Part shown: piece after piece, positions 19,709-31,970 of the stretch | Layout: the number at the start of each line of letters is the position of its first letter | Numbering within the stretch: position 1 is the stretch's first letter | DNA from: Cylindrodendrum hubeiense | Taxonomy: Eukaryota > Ascomycota > Sordariomycetes > Hypocreales > Nectriaceae | Assembly: GCA_014621425.1 (NCBI GenBank) | Contig: JAANBB010000359.1 | Coordinates: 1-42,068, forward strand | Reading direction: 5' to 3' | DNA length: 42,068 bases | Program-made: the position numbers and the translations under genes | The notes under the pieces: generated by a model | The model's database searches: none | What the model was told of the DNA's origin: nothing | What the model saw: the letters and a program-made list of their open reading frames with translations, nothing else

Positions 19709-20489
19709 TTAAACAGAGATGCCGAGGTTGCTCAGGAGACCGCCGAGGCCGAGGCTGTTCAACAGTCCTCCGAGGCCGAGACCGCTCAGCAGGTTGTTGA
19801 GGCCGACGGTGCCAAGAACGCCGTTGAGGCCGGTCAGCAGGTTCTTGAGAGTGGCAGTGAGACCGGTGACAACAACGGAACCAGAAACGCCGACATTCTT
19901 GAGCGAGTTGAGAAGGGTGACGACGGGAGTGGCAACAGCCGCAAGCGCGCTCTTGACAGCCGCGATTTCGGATTGCACGAAGGCGCTGACAGTTGGGCGA
20001 AGACCCGAGACGACGACATTGACAGAGGCAGTGATGTTCCCAAGGTCAGTGAGAGTCTTGGAGACGATAGAGTTGATTTGTGCAAGCTCCTCGGCGGTCA
20101 AGTCTCCGACGTCCTTGCCAATGCTCGTCAATGCAGTTTTAACGGCCGCATCGATGTTGGTGGCAGCGTTCTGGAGAGCACTGGCAAGGCCATTAAGGTT
20201 GGTCTTGAGGATCGCCTGAAGTTGGACAACAACATTCAAAGAGACAGCACCCTGGAGAGCAGTGGCAGTGGTATCTGACGGGGTTAGCGTGCTGTCACTC
20301 CTAGAGGTTCCCACACTCACCGAGCTGTCCCAAGCTGGTCTGAACAGTCCCTTTGAGAGCATTGACTGCGTTAAGGACCGCTCCGATGGCGGTGGACTGT
20401 CTTGTATCCAGCTGCTTGTCCTGCACAGTGGGAGCGGTAGGAGCAGCCAGGGCGGCAGTGGCGAAGAAGAGGACGTTGGAGAACTTCAT
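19709..20489 (-). CDS. Small secreted, cysteine-free Leu/Gly/Val-rich protein
   Basis: Two exons, 20489-20321 and 20274-19709, separated by a 46-nt intron (GTGAGT to CGTCAG, branch point GCTAAC), give 244 residues. The start ATG heads a clear signal peptide (MKFSNVLFFATAALA) followed by a short propeptide-like stretch ending DTRQ. The mature part is a long amphipathic, helix-favouring sequence of Ala, Val, Leu, Thr and Ser without any cysteine. It ends in a Leu/Gly-rich tail in which LGLGGLLNSLGLGGLLSNLG nearly repeats itself. A TATATA lies at 20577-20583. It is not a hydrophobin (no eight-cysteine pattern). It might be a surface-binding or wall-associated protein, but I recognise no family. 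Confidence 0.85.
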
Positions 20490-23400
20490 TTTGTTGGTTG
20501 AATGTGAGGAGTTGATTGGAGGTGAGTGAATTGGTTGCTGGATGAAGAGTTTATTTTGTGGCGATAATACAGCTTCATATATACTCATTCCCGATGCTCC
20601 ATCAGACGGGGAGGTGGAGCGTTCTTCCCGCTCCCCGTCCCAATTCGCTTTCGGCCGGCACATGCCGCACGTTGTCTCGGTTGAGTTCGCACCAAACTTG
20701 AGCACATTCCAGTCGCCACGGATTGTTTGCGGAGCGTTGGCCTGTGTGGCTTAAAATGGTGCTAGCCAAGACATGGTTGGTGCGTGAGACAAAGATTGCT
20801 TACAACTCCGCTTCCGTTCCTCTTTTGCTGTCTTGTCAGACAATCTTGCCCGCACATGTACTATTGAGGTGCATTGTGGTGCGAAGGGAGATTTTACGCT
20901 ATGGCAGTCGTCTCGGGTCGCTCCGGGCGGGCCATCTAAGTCACAAACTCCCTGAACCGGGCTCCTGAACCGGGCTCCTGATCCAGTACCGCGTTAACCG
21001 CAGGGATGATTGGGTGCTAGATGCCAAGATATTGAGGAAGCTTTGTCCAAGCGACAGCTTAATCCGAGAGATCGTTGACAATTGCCTTTCGAGATCGAAC
21101 TACTCGGACGTCACAAAGCTTATTGTTCCAAAATGAGGCCAAGATGCAGCCAAATCGTCCACCATCTCGGTGGCTTGGTCTAGTGCCGGGCGGCCCCACA
21201 GCGGAGACAGATCATTCCGTGAGTGAATTACAAAGGGAACGGTCTCTAGCCTGATCTGCAATGTGTGGACTCGTCACTGGCGTCCCTCGAGTTGAACACT
21301 TCCCAAAGCGGGTATTTTGTGAAATTTGATCAACCTACAGCGTAGACGGCCCGTCGGGGTTTTCGAGTCCCCGAGGCCCCATACCGACTCTTGCCGGTGT
21401 TGGCAACTGCTATGGATATTGCATGCCAGGATCGGCGATGTTGCTCTTTCGCATCTACCAGCTTCCGAGCTGGTGTCTCAAGCTTTACGGGAGCGACCTA
21501 GATCTCCGCAAAGCATGAAGTTAATGAGCCCTGGACCGAACTTCGGGGCCGAGACGCAACGCTGTTGGCAAGCCTGACGGGCTGCCCGAAAGTCACGGAG
21601 GTTTGGAGTCTGGGCCCGGAGGTTGTGCGCCTGCAACCTCCGGCTTCCAGAAAGAGGCGGCCTCCGTCTTCCAGAAAGAGACGGCGAATACAGCTTAGCC
21701 GCTGCGGCAGTTGCCGTGTGCTTGTTTTGGGCCAAGGAGAATCTCTCAAAAGGTTAACCGACCAACTCGGCAGCGGTCTATTCGACAAGCGGACGCCACC
21801 ACCAATGACGGGCCTTCGACGATGGTGCAACGATCCCGTCGCGGAAGGAATGCACTAACAATGCCCAAAATACGTTCTAGGCTCTAGATAATCGCCCGCC
21901 GCGGGCGGTGAAGCCTGCCGTGTGGAACATCTAGGGAGGCGCAGGTATGTCTCAAAGCGTCATTATTGGGCTACGTAGCGAGCGGGCCGTATGAGCTCTT
22001 CAGGTCCTGACAACGATGAAGAAGTCTTTGATCATTGCCAAAAACATCACTACACCGTCTTTTTTCAGCTGCCAGCTTTGGAATACCATTTTCCAGCATC
22101 AGTCAGCTTTTTCGCCACGCTGACCGAGAGGCTTCCGGGCCGTGATGCATCCGAGTCACATTACGCAATTGCCAGCCGATTTGACACATATGCGCGCTTT
22201 GATAAGATCGTCACACGAATAAATTCTATCACGAGTTCGGACGAGGTGCACACTTGATCGTTCAGCCCTGTCTCATGGCGAGACGCACCATGTGGTCCAT
22301 CGACGAAACATGAATGGGGGATCTGCATCGTCAGGCCGAGTTGAGATCATCCGGCCCAACAGACGGGAAGACTTCCTTTCCAGTTTGCCGAGTTTAACAC
22401 AAGACTGTAGTTGTACAGCCGAGACTATCTTCTAGAATACGTTATTGGTCCACCGATGGGCATTGCGCAATCACATTCCCACCATTGTACATGTAATAAT
22501 TAACAAATCATGTTTGCCTTACATTCATGTATATCTTCCGGTGCCATTCCCCACCGTCATGTCTCGGATCCTCCGCGAGACTGCAACAGTCCGAAATAGG
22601 ACATCGGATACTCATATCCCGAGGACATTCTTCTCGAATTGAGGCGTAAGTTTGGGCATCAACGCAGGTATATGGTGTGCAGATATCAATGACGGAATAT
22701 CATTGCGAGTCAATAGCAGAGTGGTTCAAAGCCATGACAGATGAGTTGTCGTGTGATAAACTGACTGTGAAATGCCTTGAGGGATTGGTTTGACAACGAG
22801 TTGTCCAGGAACGGTCCTGCAGTGGGGTCTTTTAGTCCACTCGGCTCTACAGATCGGGCAAATCCAACTATGGTTGTAAACGCCATTCCTCTGAATGATT
22901 TTGCTCCACAGTATTGAGTAGATACTAGCCGTGATTGATCAGTAATGCTGGGGCAAAAAGGCTCATCCGATATCACTAGATGCTTTCCCGCGGCTATCGA
23001 AAGCCACAAAGTAAGAAACGTTCGGTAAAACAATAAACTAGCAGAAATTGGCGGATTAGACAAAAAACATGCAAGGACTTTCAATTTAATTGTGTAGAGC
23101 TTGAATGAATTAGATACATTGTTTAATATTATTCTTGCGCCAGTGGTTGACGTGGAATTTCCTAGCTATAGGGTAGGATCCGGGTCATTCCTCTTCCGGA
23201 CGCAATAAGTAACCGGTCGGGATCCGGATGCGGCATCCGTGATTATTTCGAATCCTGAAAGCCCACGACCCATTTGTCATTGAGAAATAGTTTGCAGGCC
23301 ACATAAAATACAAGGTTACCGCCAGCACAGAAGTTGAGATGGATGGATTGGTGATGAGCATTGACCTGTGGCTTCAATTTGCCTAGCAGAGTAACTACCG

Positions 23401-23543
23401 GTAGTTTAAGATGGTTGAGGGAGATTCCCGCACCTAAGACTGCTAGATTTCTTCACAACGCCGAGTCGACTCTGTATGGCACTTGGGCGACACAAGGCTG
23501 CCAAGTCTGGTACATTCATCTCAATTCAATAGCAATTTTGCTT
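20490..23543. other. 3 kb region without a recognisable gene
   Basis: The first 150 nt is the promoter of the secreted protein. Beyond it I see only short unconvincing frames. Small repeats are present: GAACCGGGCTCCT in tandem at about 20956-20980, and CTTCCAGAAAGAGNCGGC twice at about 21645-21685. A 15-nt odd palindrome, CGCCCGCCGCGGGCG, lies at about 21892-21906. The frame at 22710-23084 (-) opens on TTG and is not credible. Possibly decayed intergenic or transposon DNA. Confidence 0.45.
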
Positions 23544-25765
23544 CTATCCTTGTGCTTTCATATGCGGCGTGCAAACCACGCCAATCTTGCCCAGACCCTC
23601 TCGCGAAGTCTACAATAATAAATTAGCATTTCGCGAATCGCTCGAGAGATGCACTTACAATAGTTGAGTAGAACCCGATAACCTCTCTCTTTTCTGCCGA
23701 GAACGACGATATGCTCCAACTACCACCATCACGCTCTCTATTCTGTGTCAACAGAGGGGGAAATTCGGCCATTCGGCCATGATTCGTATGGATCTAGATA
23801 CAAACAAGTTAGATTCCCTCCCACATTTAAAGATGGAAAGCATAATACCTTAAAGCCAAGTAGAGTAACAGCGTTTCGGTCAAAGGTGTCGATACCGCTA
23901 ATGTGCTCACCGCCCGGATAATCTATTTCGAAATCGTGCCTCTTTGCTGATGCAAATCCAGTTGCGCCCAGACGAAGTACCTTTTGGCTCTCAGTGAAAG
24001 TTATTTCAATCGCCATCAATTTATCCCATTCCCCAGTCCAAACTGTAAAGCAGAGGGTTTCCTGGATATCTTGACCTTTGGGGTCACCAAGCATCAACAA
24101 AGATAACGGTAGCTGAAGATCAGAGTTACCATGCGGGTTCGGAGGTCCGAGAAGCATGAGACTCTCGTCCGGGACATCTGGATACCATATGGCCGTATCT
24201 CGGAGGAGCAATGTACCAGGAGTTGTCTGATCCCCTGCAGAGATTGATAGAGAAACTAGTTTAAGTGCCTGATAAAGTCAGTATGAGTGGTAAGATGCTA
24301 GGAAATGCTCACATCAAAACCACCCTTCAGAAAACAAATAGCATCCTTGCTATTAGAGCTAAGAGTGAGTCTTCTTTTGGGGATATTCTCGTGATCTCCA
24401 ATCCAAGCTGAGATTCTTCTGGTTGATTCAATAGCAAGACCACGGATTCCTCGATGATCTTGGGCAAGATAGAAACCAGTGATGCTCTCTTCGCTCTCAG
24501 TTTTGAGGAGAACGTGCCTTTGGTGACCGTATCCCAAATGGGATTCCTTGTCATTGGTGCCATTAAGGTGTAGTCCAGAAATATATCGACTGCCAAATGC
24601 GGTAATAGTTGAGATGGAGATTTCCACTGGCTCTTTGGGCAGAGCGACAGTGCGCTCAAACAGCGCCCTTGAGCCTGTTGAGAAACTCTGATGAGGATTT
24701 CTCAGTGCTCTGCTAGCTGTAGTCCAGGGCATGTGGTTTTCAGAAGCTTCGGGTTCGAAAATGGACCGAACTGGGATGCCTTCACAGGTGGCACCGCCCA
24801 TGCTCTCCAGCAGATTTTGCCACGAGTATGCTAGTTCCCACACTCTTTTGCGATTATCAATTGATGGAAGTTTATCTTGTAAACTCTTGACTGATGCAAA
24901 GAATGATTTCCATTCTCCTTGGTGAGATGCGAAATATTGTTTAGCCTCGAAAATGAACTCAAATTCTCGACCTGGGAAGAATCGGGATTTCCAAAAGAAG
25001 TCCGGCAAGGAGACATTCGCATAAGTTCGAGAGGCTTGTTTCAAATGCAAAACATCTGGCGAGGACAAGTAGACAAGAACAGACTGTAGAATCTCGACTG
25101 GAAGTTGAGAGAAGACGTCTGGGGTGGCGCTGGAGTTGGAAAATACCGTGTCATAGTCCGTAAATGAAACCAGTTTGTATTTCATAAAGACCAGGCGGAG
25201 CTTGGGGATGTCGAATGGGTCACTGATGCAAGTTCTTGTTGATCCTGCAACTAGCCTGGCCTCCTCACCGGGAGCAAGTCTGTTCGAATCTGGGACTTTT
25301 CGACGAAGCTCACCATAATCGTGCCCGAAATCCATAATCCCCCCGTTTTGGCGAGGGAAAGACCGGCAGAGTTCAAATAGGGCTTTGATGTTTTGCGTCT
25401 TATGCATTGTCATAATTTCCCAGCAGGACAAATGGAAAGGGAAACCCCAGGTTTCATCAGCAGCTGGTGGGAGTCCACGACCACCAAAAGCCGAGCGCAT
25501 TAGCCTGATGCTAACCAGCTTATGTTCCCCATTCTCCAGGAACTCATCAACTTCGATAACATCATCTTGCTGCCTGCGATGTCCGGGCCCCGAAAGAGCT
25601 GGGATGAATTCGTCAAAACCTGCATAAACTGACCTCAGTTAGCTTGGATCGTAATAGCATTGCGACTTGCTCACTAGTACGGAACTTGTGCATCCACAGG
25701 GGCCAAGGTCGATCATTTTCTACCGGGGAGCCACAGAGGACGCAACAATCTCTGGTGATAGCCAT
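23544..25765 (-). CDS. F-box domain protein
   Basis: Five exons, 25765-25675, 25619-24313, 24268-23849, 23793-23659 and 23609-23544, give 672 residues. Introns of 44-55 nt all have GT-AG ends and matching phases. Met at 25765 is chosen as the first ATG in a frame that otherwise opens on GTG at 25873. The N-terminus has a cysteine motif (DCCVLCG, residues 6-12) that may bind zinc with later cysteines. The F-box spans about 198-238 (DVFSQLPVEILQSVLVYLSS), and the C-terminal half is a beta-rich region with GIRGLAIES, LGFKIHTNHGR and IGFYSTITSREGLGKIGV, typical of a large fungal F-box subfamily. Likely a substrate adaptor of an SCF ubiquitin ligase. Target unknown. It lies 288 nt downstream of the antiporter stop, on the same strand. 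Confidence 0.88.
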
Positions 25766-26053
25766 GCTATCGGTCTCGGTTACGAACAGGAGGCGAAAAG
25801 ACTCCGCTGCTCTGATCGAACGCGTCGACCCACTTGAAGACCGCACTAATGCTTTCCCGCTGACCGGGCCCACGTAATCCGCGCGTTCCCAAACCAGGCA
25901 GTCATGTCTCAGGACCTAAAAGCCAGACTGTACACAAGCAGGGTAAGGAAGGTTGGATGGAATCTATGAAAGTATAGACTCTGTGAAACCACGAAAATAA
26001 TACCAAGACATGCTAACTTCAATGAACTCTCAAATCTCAGCATTACAAACCTC

Positions 26054-28076
26054 TCATTCGTGATACCGAAGAACTCGTCTCTCAACCCGCTTCGCCGCCT
26101 CCAGATCGTCCTCCGAGTGCCGCCTTCTCAGAATCCTCTTTTTCTCTTTCTCAAAGTCGTAACTGGAATCGTTTGAATCGTTCGACGGATTGAGTGTGCG
26201 GTTGGCCGAGCTGCTGCTCTCGCCCGTCTTGTTCTCGTTCTCTTGAAAGGGTAAGCACTCGGAAACCGCGCTCCTCGGTCTCCCGGAGTAGATGCTGGTC
26301 GGTCTCCAGAAGCGGTTGTATGCAATGACATTCTCATCGTCTTCGGCCACGGCATTAGGCGGCATGGCCATGTGAATCGAACGGCGGCGAATTGACACGG
26401 CATCGTCTTGGATTGGCTTGACTCCCCTGTTCTGGTGAATGACGTTGAGCAACGGGATGGAAAGGCCGTGGACAACAATGGAGAAGACGACGAGGAAGTA
26501 GATGGTCGCGGGAAGAGCTTTGATAAGGATAGCCTCCTCCTCGTCGCCCTCTCCAGCCTTGGGCATTAAGTGACGAGTGTGTTCAACGTAGAAGATAGCG
26601 CCAATGCCGATCGGCCCAAAGTAGCCCATAAAAAGCGCTTCTTTCCAGCTAGCAATGACCTTGGGCATAGCCTTGTACAAGAGAAGAATAGCCGGTATCC
26701 GCCGAAGTGCAAGGACCATGATCCCGAGGAGAAAGAGACGCCCGATTGTGACCCCTGTGCCATCGGGGTCGTGGAACTCGGACCAGGGGATGACGGTGCC
26801 AATGTACATGAAGCCTCCAAAGTTGAGCAGTACATCAATACACGTGTTGACTTCATCATGACGCTCCTCGGTTTCAGCGAGGAATTCACCATCCCAGTTG
26901 AGAGCACATCCCGAGGCTGCGCACGCAAGCAGGTCATTGGTGCCGATAGCACCAGCAGTGCCTAGAATGAAGAGGCCGAGGGCGGTTGGAAACAAAACGT
27001 ACGACTCGTTATCGATCCATCTCCTATCGATACAAGCGGTTAGTATTCCGTCAAGCAAATCATAGACGAACAGGGCATACTTATTCAGACTAAATTTCAT
27101 CTCTTTGCCAGCGGTGAATCCAATAAAAGCACCGTAGAGGGCCGACATGATGACATAGTAAAGCCAGCATTCGAGGAACCAGTTCTTCAGAGCCTCCCCT
27201 GTCCCACCGCCCTGTCTGCCGACATCTCCAGCCCGCACCATGAGCTTGTGATGGCTTTCCGTTAGGTGGCTATCAATAGTATCTTCATACCCAAAGGGAA
27301 TAGGTTGAGAGTGGCGCATTAAATATACAGCCAACATTAGAAACGGGAAGCCGAAGCCGTCGTTAAGGCAGGCCTCAGCGGAGATGATCTCACGCAGCGG
27401 ACGCGCAACATACTTGTCGGCAAATGGACCCTTGGCAACGGCCTGCGAGAGTACAGGGTCGGTGCAAGTAACGGCAGCTGCGATTGCCAGGCCAGACAGA
27501 AATGTGATTTTGGGGATAGTGGCCATAAAGCAACCAGTGGTAAGGAGCCACATGAGGGCCATGGTGGGGATGAGGCACATGAAGATTTCGAATCGTCGAT
27601 GCCAGACATACTTGGCGGGCAGTTGATATCCTGCGATAACAAGTTGGAGACAGATGACCACTCGAGTAACGCCCTGAATAGGAACAAATTATTAGTGCGA
27701 AGACGATGTGATCAGCCGAAGAAGTTGCGTACCAGAGTTATTTCACTCTGCTGTTCTTTCTCCTTCAACCCCCATTCTGCGGCGTTGAGAAAATTGGCGG
27801 CGACTGGGCCCATGCAGATGCCGATGAGCATGGCCGGGACTTGTACTTGTTAGTTTAGTTTTCGTTGTTATGGACCAGGATCAGTAACTCACGAGCTTCA
27901 CCAAGATACCAAGTACGCTTAATCTTGACGGATATAATGCCAAATAACACCATGAAGCCACCTTAGGGAAGGTGCCAGTGCGGTCGTTTCAATTTGTACT
28001 CGGAGCTATCTATTTGGCTGGACTTACCGGCAACGGCGGTGACGACGTTGAGCTCACTCACGTCAAGGTTCGGCAT
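26054..28076 (-). CDS. Plasma-membrane Na+(K+)/H+ antiporter, Nha1 type
   Basis: Five exons, 28076-28028, 27961-27893, 27839-27733, 27673-27081 and 27023-26054, give 595 residues. The N-terminus MPNLDVSELNVVTAVAGGF is the usual one for fungal Nha1/Sod2 homologues. Family landmarks include LVIAGYQLPAKY, TCTDPVLSQAVAKGPFADKY (cation-site Asp), ISAEACLNDGFGFPF, GTAGAIGTNDLLAC, NFGGFMYIGTVIPWSEF, EALFMGYFGPIGIGA and HGLSIP. About a dozen membrane helices are followed by a charged cytosolic tail of about 150 residues, ending RRVLRYHE. It exports sodium or potassium in exchange for protons. The last intron (27080-27024) is 57 nt, a multiple of three, and contains no stop, so an ORF caller will read through it. 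Splicing restores FSLNKRWIDNES. Confidence 0.92.
27024..27080 (-). other. In-frame, stop-free intron of the antiporter gene
   Basis: The 57-nt stretch has donor GTATGC, branch point ATACTAACC and acceptor GATAG. Retaining it would insert 19 residues into a region where the family runs directly from the helix to RWIDNES. I infer it is an intron. Confidence 0.8.
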
Positions 28077-31000
28077 AGCTGTAGAGTATAAAGCCTAGGA
28101 GGCCGTGGCTGTTGACAGTAACGGGAGCAAACAAAACCTGCCAGGACAGTGTTTGGCATTTGAGCCGAAGGCCTGTGTATATCCGGTCTTTGGGTAGTTC
28201 TGATAGCGTGCAGAGAAGGTGTGTAAATTTTACAAGTAAGATAGCTAATTTCCGAAAGGTGGCGATTCGATAAGACAAAGGAATCTAAGACCTCGACTAC
28301 GGTGTCGGCACCCAGTCGATAGAAAGCAAAGAGACCTTGGTCGTATGCTACGCCCGGAAGAACGAATAAGGGGTTAAAGAGCCATCGGGACCACCTCGAA
28401 TAGATATGAGGTTGAAGATATTTAATGAGATACAATTATATAGGAACTCGTCAAGAGAGTTATTCGGGCATGAGCAAGGCTTATATGGATGTCGGGTGGA
28501 TTGAAATGACGCTATGCAGCTCGGCTAAAGCAATCGCGAGACACTTCCCAAGACAGGGGGCTGGAAGGCGATGGGGAAGGAAGTCTTACCACAAAATGAA
28601 AGAATGGGGCGAGTAGGATTACTCTATTTGTCTTCCAGTTCCCAACGTGGATTCCCCACTGCAAACTACAAGGGAGCGCTGTGAGATGTTGCAACAGGTT
28701 GACTAGAAGAGACACAATGAGGGACTTTCTACAAAGGAAAAAGAGGTGACTTCCTGCCACGAATGCCCGGACAGGACTTGGCGTCAATCACCAGTGGTGT
28801 GACAGGAAAATTGGCTTCCCATACGGCAGGGGTGAGGTGGGAGATGCCAAGCCGTGCTAGAGACATCGGGTCAAAGCAGTGGACCAAAACTGGGGAAGCT
28901 GTCTTGGAGACGAGTCTGTTTTGGTCTCCCAGAGACTTGTCATTCTGAATCATCGAGACTGGATTTGTCTGCCAATCTATCTCGATTGTGTGGGGTCAGC
29001 TTGGCTCGGAAGTCGTGACATCTGACTACAGTATATGCGGTCATCTCGTCTTGCCTTGATACAGGCCTGATCAATACAAATTGTCAAACTGTGAGTCAGC
29101 ATAATGCTAATGATCGAGGGTATCAGAGTTACTCACAGGTCAATGAGAACCACCTTCGACCAGATGGTCGTGCAGCACTGTGGCGTGGTTGATCTTCAGG
29201 CTTGTGGATTTTACGCGACCTCCTCAAATGAACAGGTGCTTTGTGAGATTAAATATCCGAGCTGAATTCTAGGAATACCCGAGGGTGGGACCAATGGGAC
29301 ACTGATGACCATGTGATAACCCTAAGGAGCCAACTAATGCTGGGGCGCGAGGTGTCTTACTGATATGTCTTGGCAGACATGGATACCTTGACCCCGGAAT
29401 TACCTAGCTCGCATATTAAAAGCAAATACAAGGCAAAGGCACTCACACTGGGGTAAGGTACACTGTTAAACTGGAGGGATACGGTAGGATGGGGTTCCCA
29501 TGTCACACGACCGACGTGACTTCGCGTTATGATGCCGAATTAAGAAATGAACCAGTCTAGTTCTGGCGACCTTATTCGAGAACAGAAGATCAATCAAGGT
29601 TGGCTTAATACCCTCTCTGCCTTGCCTATGAAGACTCACCACCTCTTGTGTTTAACCATGTAGTGTACTGTGCCGAGAAGAGGGATCACATACCCTTGTC
29701 AGTTGCGGAGCCTACCAAGATTACCAAGATTCTTTTTACTGAGACATCCGCCTAATTGACGGGTGGGACCATGCAACGACTCTCCCGGCGGGAGCTATCC
29801 GATCACGGGCAACGGAGGTATCGCCATCCAGCGTCATCGGTCGGAGGGCGACAAAATAAAGCATCTACTGAGGGAGAGCTTTTCTCAAAGGAGCACACCA
29901 CTCTGGTGAGCAACCATCATCTGATCCTAGAGAGGAGATTCCTACGCGGCAAAGACGGGGACTTGGCGGTATTGGCGGAGTCTTGGCGCTGTTCGCGGAC
30001 TGGCGGAGCTACGTCATGCTAAGCCGCCTCCGCTGCTTTGTTGTATGACGTGGTGCTACAGGCAATGATGATCGACGAATCCATGAGTCCCCTGATACAT
30101 TGGGTTTTGTCGTGGTGCATGCACCAGCGTGTATTGCTGTCGCTTAGTGATTTTGATACCTTGCGCGTGACGCCGTACGGCCTTGGTTGAATGCGTCGTC
30201 CAAGTGTGTTAACCCGCGGAAACACCAAACGCTCATGGATAAAGCAAATAGAGAGAGTCATCGAGATAGTCAAAAAGGCAATACTAACTCAATGACTCAA
30301 TCATGCCGGAGGTTGGGCCGCAATGGTGTGAGATTTTCAACAACTTCGCCAAGTCGCCAAGTTGCCAAGCTGCTAAGTTACCTGGTCGCCCAGCTGCCAA
30401 GCCGTAACAAGTCGGTCGTTAATTTTGGAGCGGTTGCAATGGATAATGAAGAGTGGATAGATTTCAATGTCTCGTGCGCCTTGCGCGGCAGGCTTTTCCT
30501 CCTCCTGCCGATGGATTTCTTGAGTTGGTCGGTTGTAAGGGGCTATGCGACCTATCCGCCCCCCACCTCTGGGCGCTTCCAGCCTTCTTACCACTCCTCT
30601 AGTTTCACACACGATTAAAAATGACAAACAGTTATCATATGGATAAGGAGGCTTGGAGGCGTGGGGTTTTCTTGTTAATGCTGCGAATAATGGCACCCCT
30701 TGCGTAGTTGAGCATAAATTCTTCAACAAAGCCGGCAGTGATTCACCAGAGATAGATTTCTTAAGAGAATGGTCGGTTCAACTGTGTTCCCCATTCTACC
30801 TTTCGTGCTCCAGAGTCTTAAGCTTGCCCTGTTTGCTTCGGAGGATCATTCATGGCCCTCTGGGTAGCTACTCGACATTACTAATCAGATCAACCAAAAA
30901 CCAAGTCAACAAGCTCTCAGTGAAAGGTTTACATACTAGATAGTATCAAGTGTTCCCCGTGACTAACAAAGATCCATATTTTAGGGCTCGAATCGCCATT

Positions 31001-31970
31001 TCCCATAGGTGAACCGTCCACACCGTTGCATTCAAGGCATGCAACCTCCCGCTGCCGTACAGATGCACCTCATGCCATAATGGCATCTACGCGGGCCATA
31101 GCTGCATGAATAAAATGCCAAATACCATGCCAAGAGCGATATTCGGAGAAATCTGCAATTCTCCCGACCGCTAATAGATTTGACCCGGCGGATGCTTGCG
31201 AATGGCTGGTGGTGGCGATCTTGGCAGCATTGACAAACTCCCTGAACTCAGGCATTTACTACAAGGGCTTTGAGTAGCGTGTGCCATGTCAAAGGTGATC
31301 TGCGAGAGCTTTATCGAAACTTGGCACGACAAAGAGACACGTGTCCCCGGGCCGTGATGCCTTCACCATTACACGTTTTAATACTCTCGGTAACCTAATC
31401 AAACGTAGCAAGCAAGCCCCATAGACTCTGAAGAATCAATTCAAACTACTCAAAGTTGTAAAAATTAATCTGCATAAGTGGGCTTCTAAAGAGAGCGTCT
31501 AAGGGGAGGTCATCTCCTCGGTTATAATCCTCCTTCTGCTAAATCTAGTCATAAAGCTATATGTCTTTCCTTTGTTATCGAACATCTCATTGACAAAAGT
31601 CTCAACCCAATAGACCTAAACACATGTAATGGATACGCTTCCGTACTATGGGAGCTTATACCCAACGGATAGTGGACGTCATGCTCTGAGAGCGCTCAGG
31701 AAGACAATTTTCACAAGGATCAACCGAAATCAAAGACATGCTAAGAAGCAGATGGGCGATGGAACTTGACGTTCCTGAGAGTCGTCTAAATAGTAACTTT
31801 ACATTCAGTGTCTCTGATTGGAGTCGAAATATGGACGAGATGAGCGTGCTCGTGTGGATAGCTGATTTGTCGGGGTAGAGCATTTTCTGTTACTGAGCTG
31901 CTATTTTTATCGCGATTAGAAGATATATAATTGAGATTATGTTTCCTAGTCATCCTAATAGTCGAAAAAC
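28077..31970. other. 3.9 kb region without a recognisable gene
   Basis: The part next to 28077 is the antiporter promoter and leader. The rest has only short frames. 30187-30618 (+) opens on TTG, and 31070-31255 (-) starts with ATG and codes 61 residues without resemblance to anything I know. A GCCAAG-rich inverted arrangement lies at 29968-30402 (separate entry). Nothing else could be assigned. Confidence 0.45.
29968..30402. repeat. GCCAAG-rich imperfect inverted repeats, MITE-like (tentative)
   Basis: The left side carries TTGGCGGTATTGGCGGAGTC and further TTGGCG/TGGCGG motifs (about 29963-30007). The right side carries the opposite orientation, CGCCAAGTCGCCAAGTTGCC, and more GCCAAG copies (about 30346-30402). 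The arms are about 340 nt apart. A miniature inverted-repeat element is possible, but exact termini and a target-site duplication were not found. Confidence 0.3.

Noticed and set aside
19682..20278. 198-codon plus-strand frame rich in EAE/QQV
   Set aside because: Antisense to the secreted protein gene, which has a signal peptide, an intron with good signals and a TATA box.
22700..22760. Possible tRNA B-box (GTTCAAAGCC)
   Set aside because: No matching A box or cloverleaf arms around it.
22710..23084. 124-codon minus-strand frame with a hydrophobic start
   Set aside because: It opens on TTG, has no ATG near the start, no splice context and no resemblance to a family.
30187..30618. 143-codon plus-strand frame
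   Set aside because: It starts on TTG and overlaps the GCCAAG repeats. No family features.
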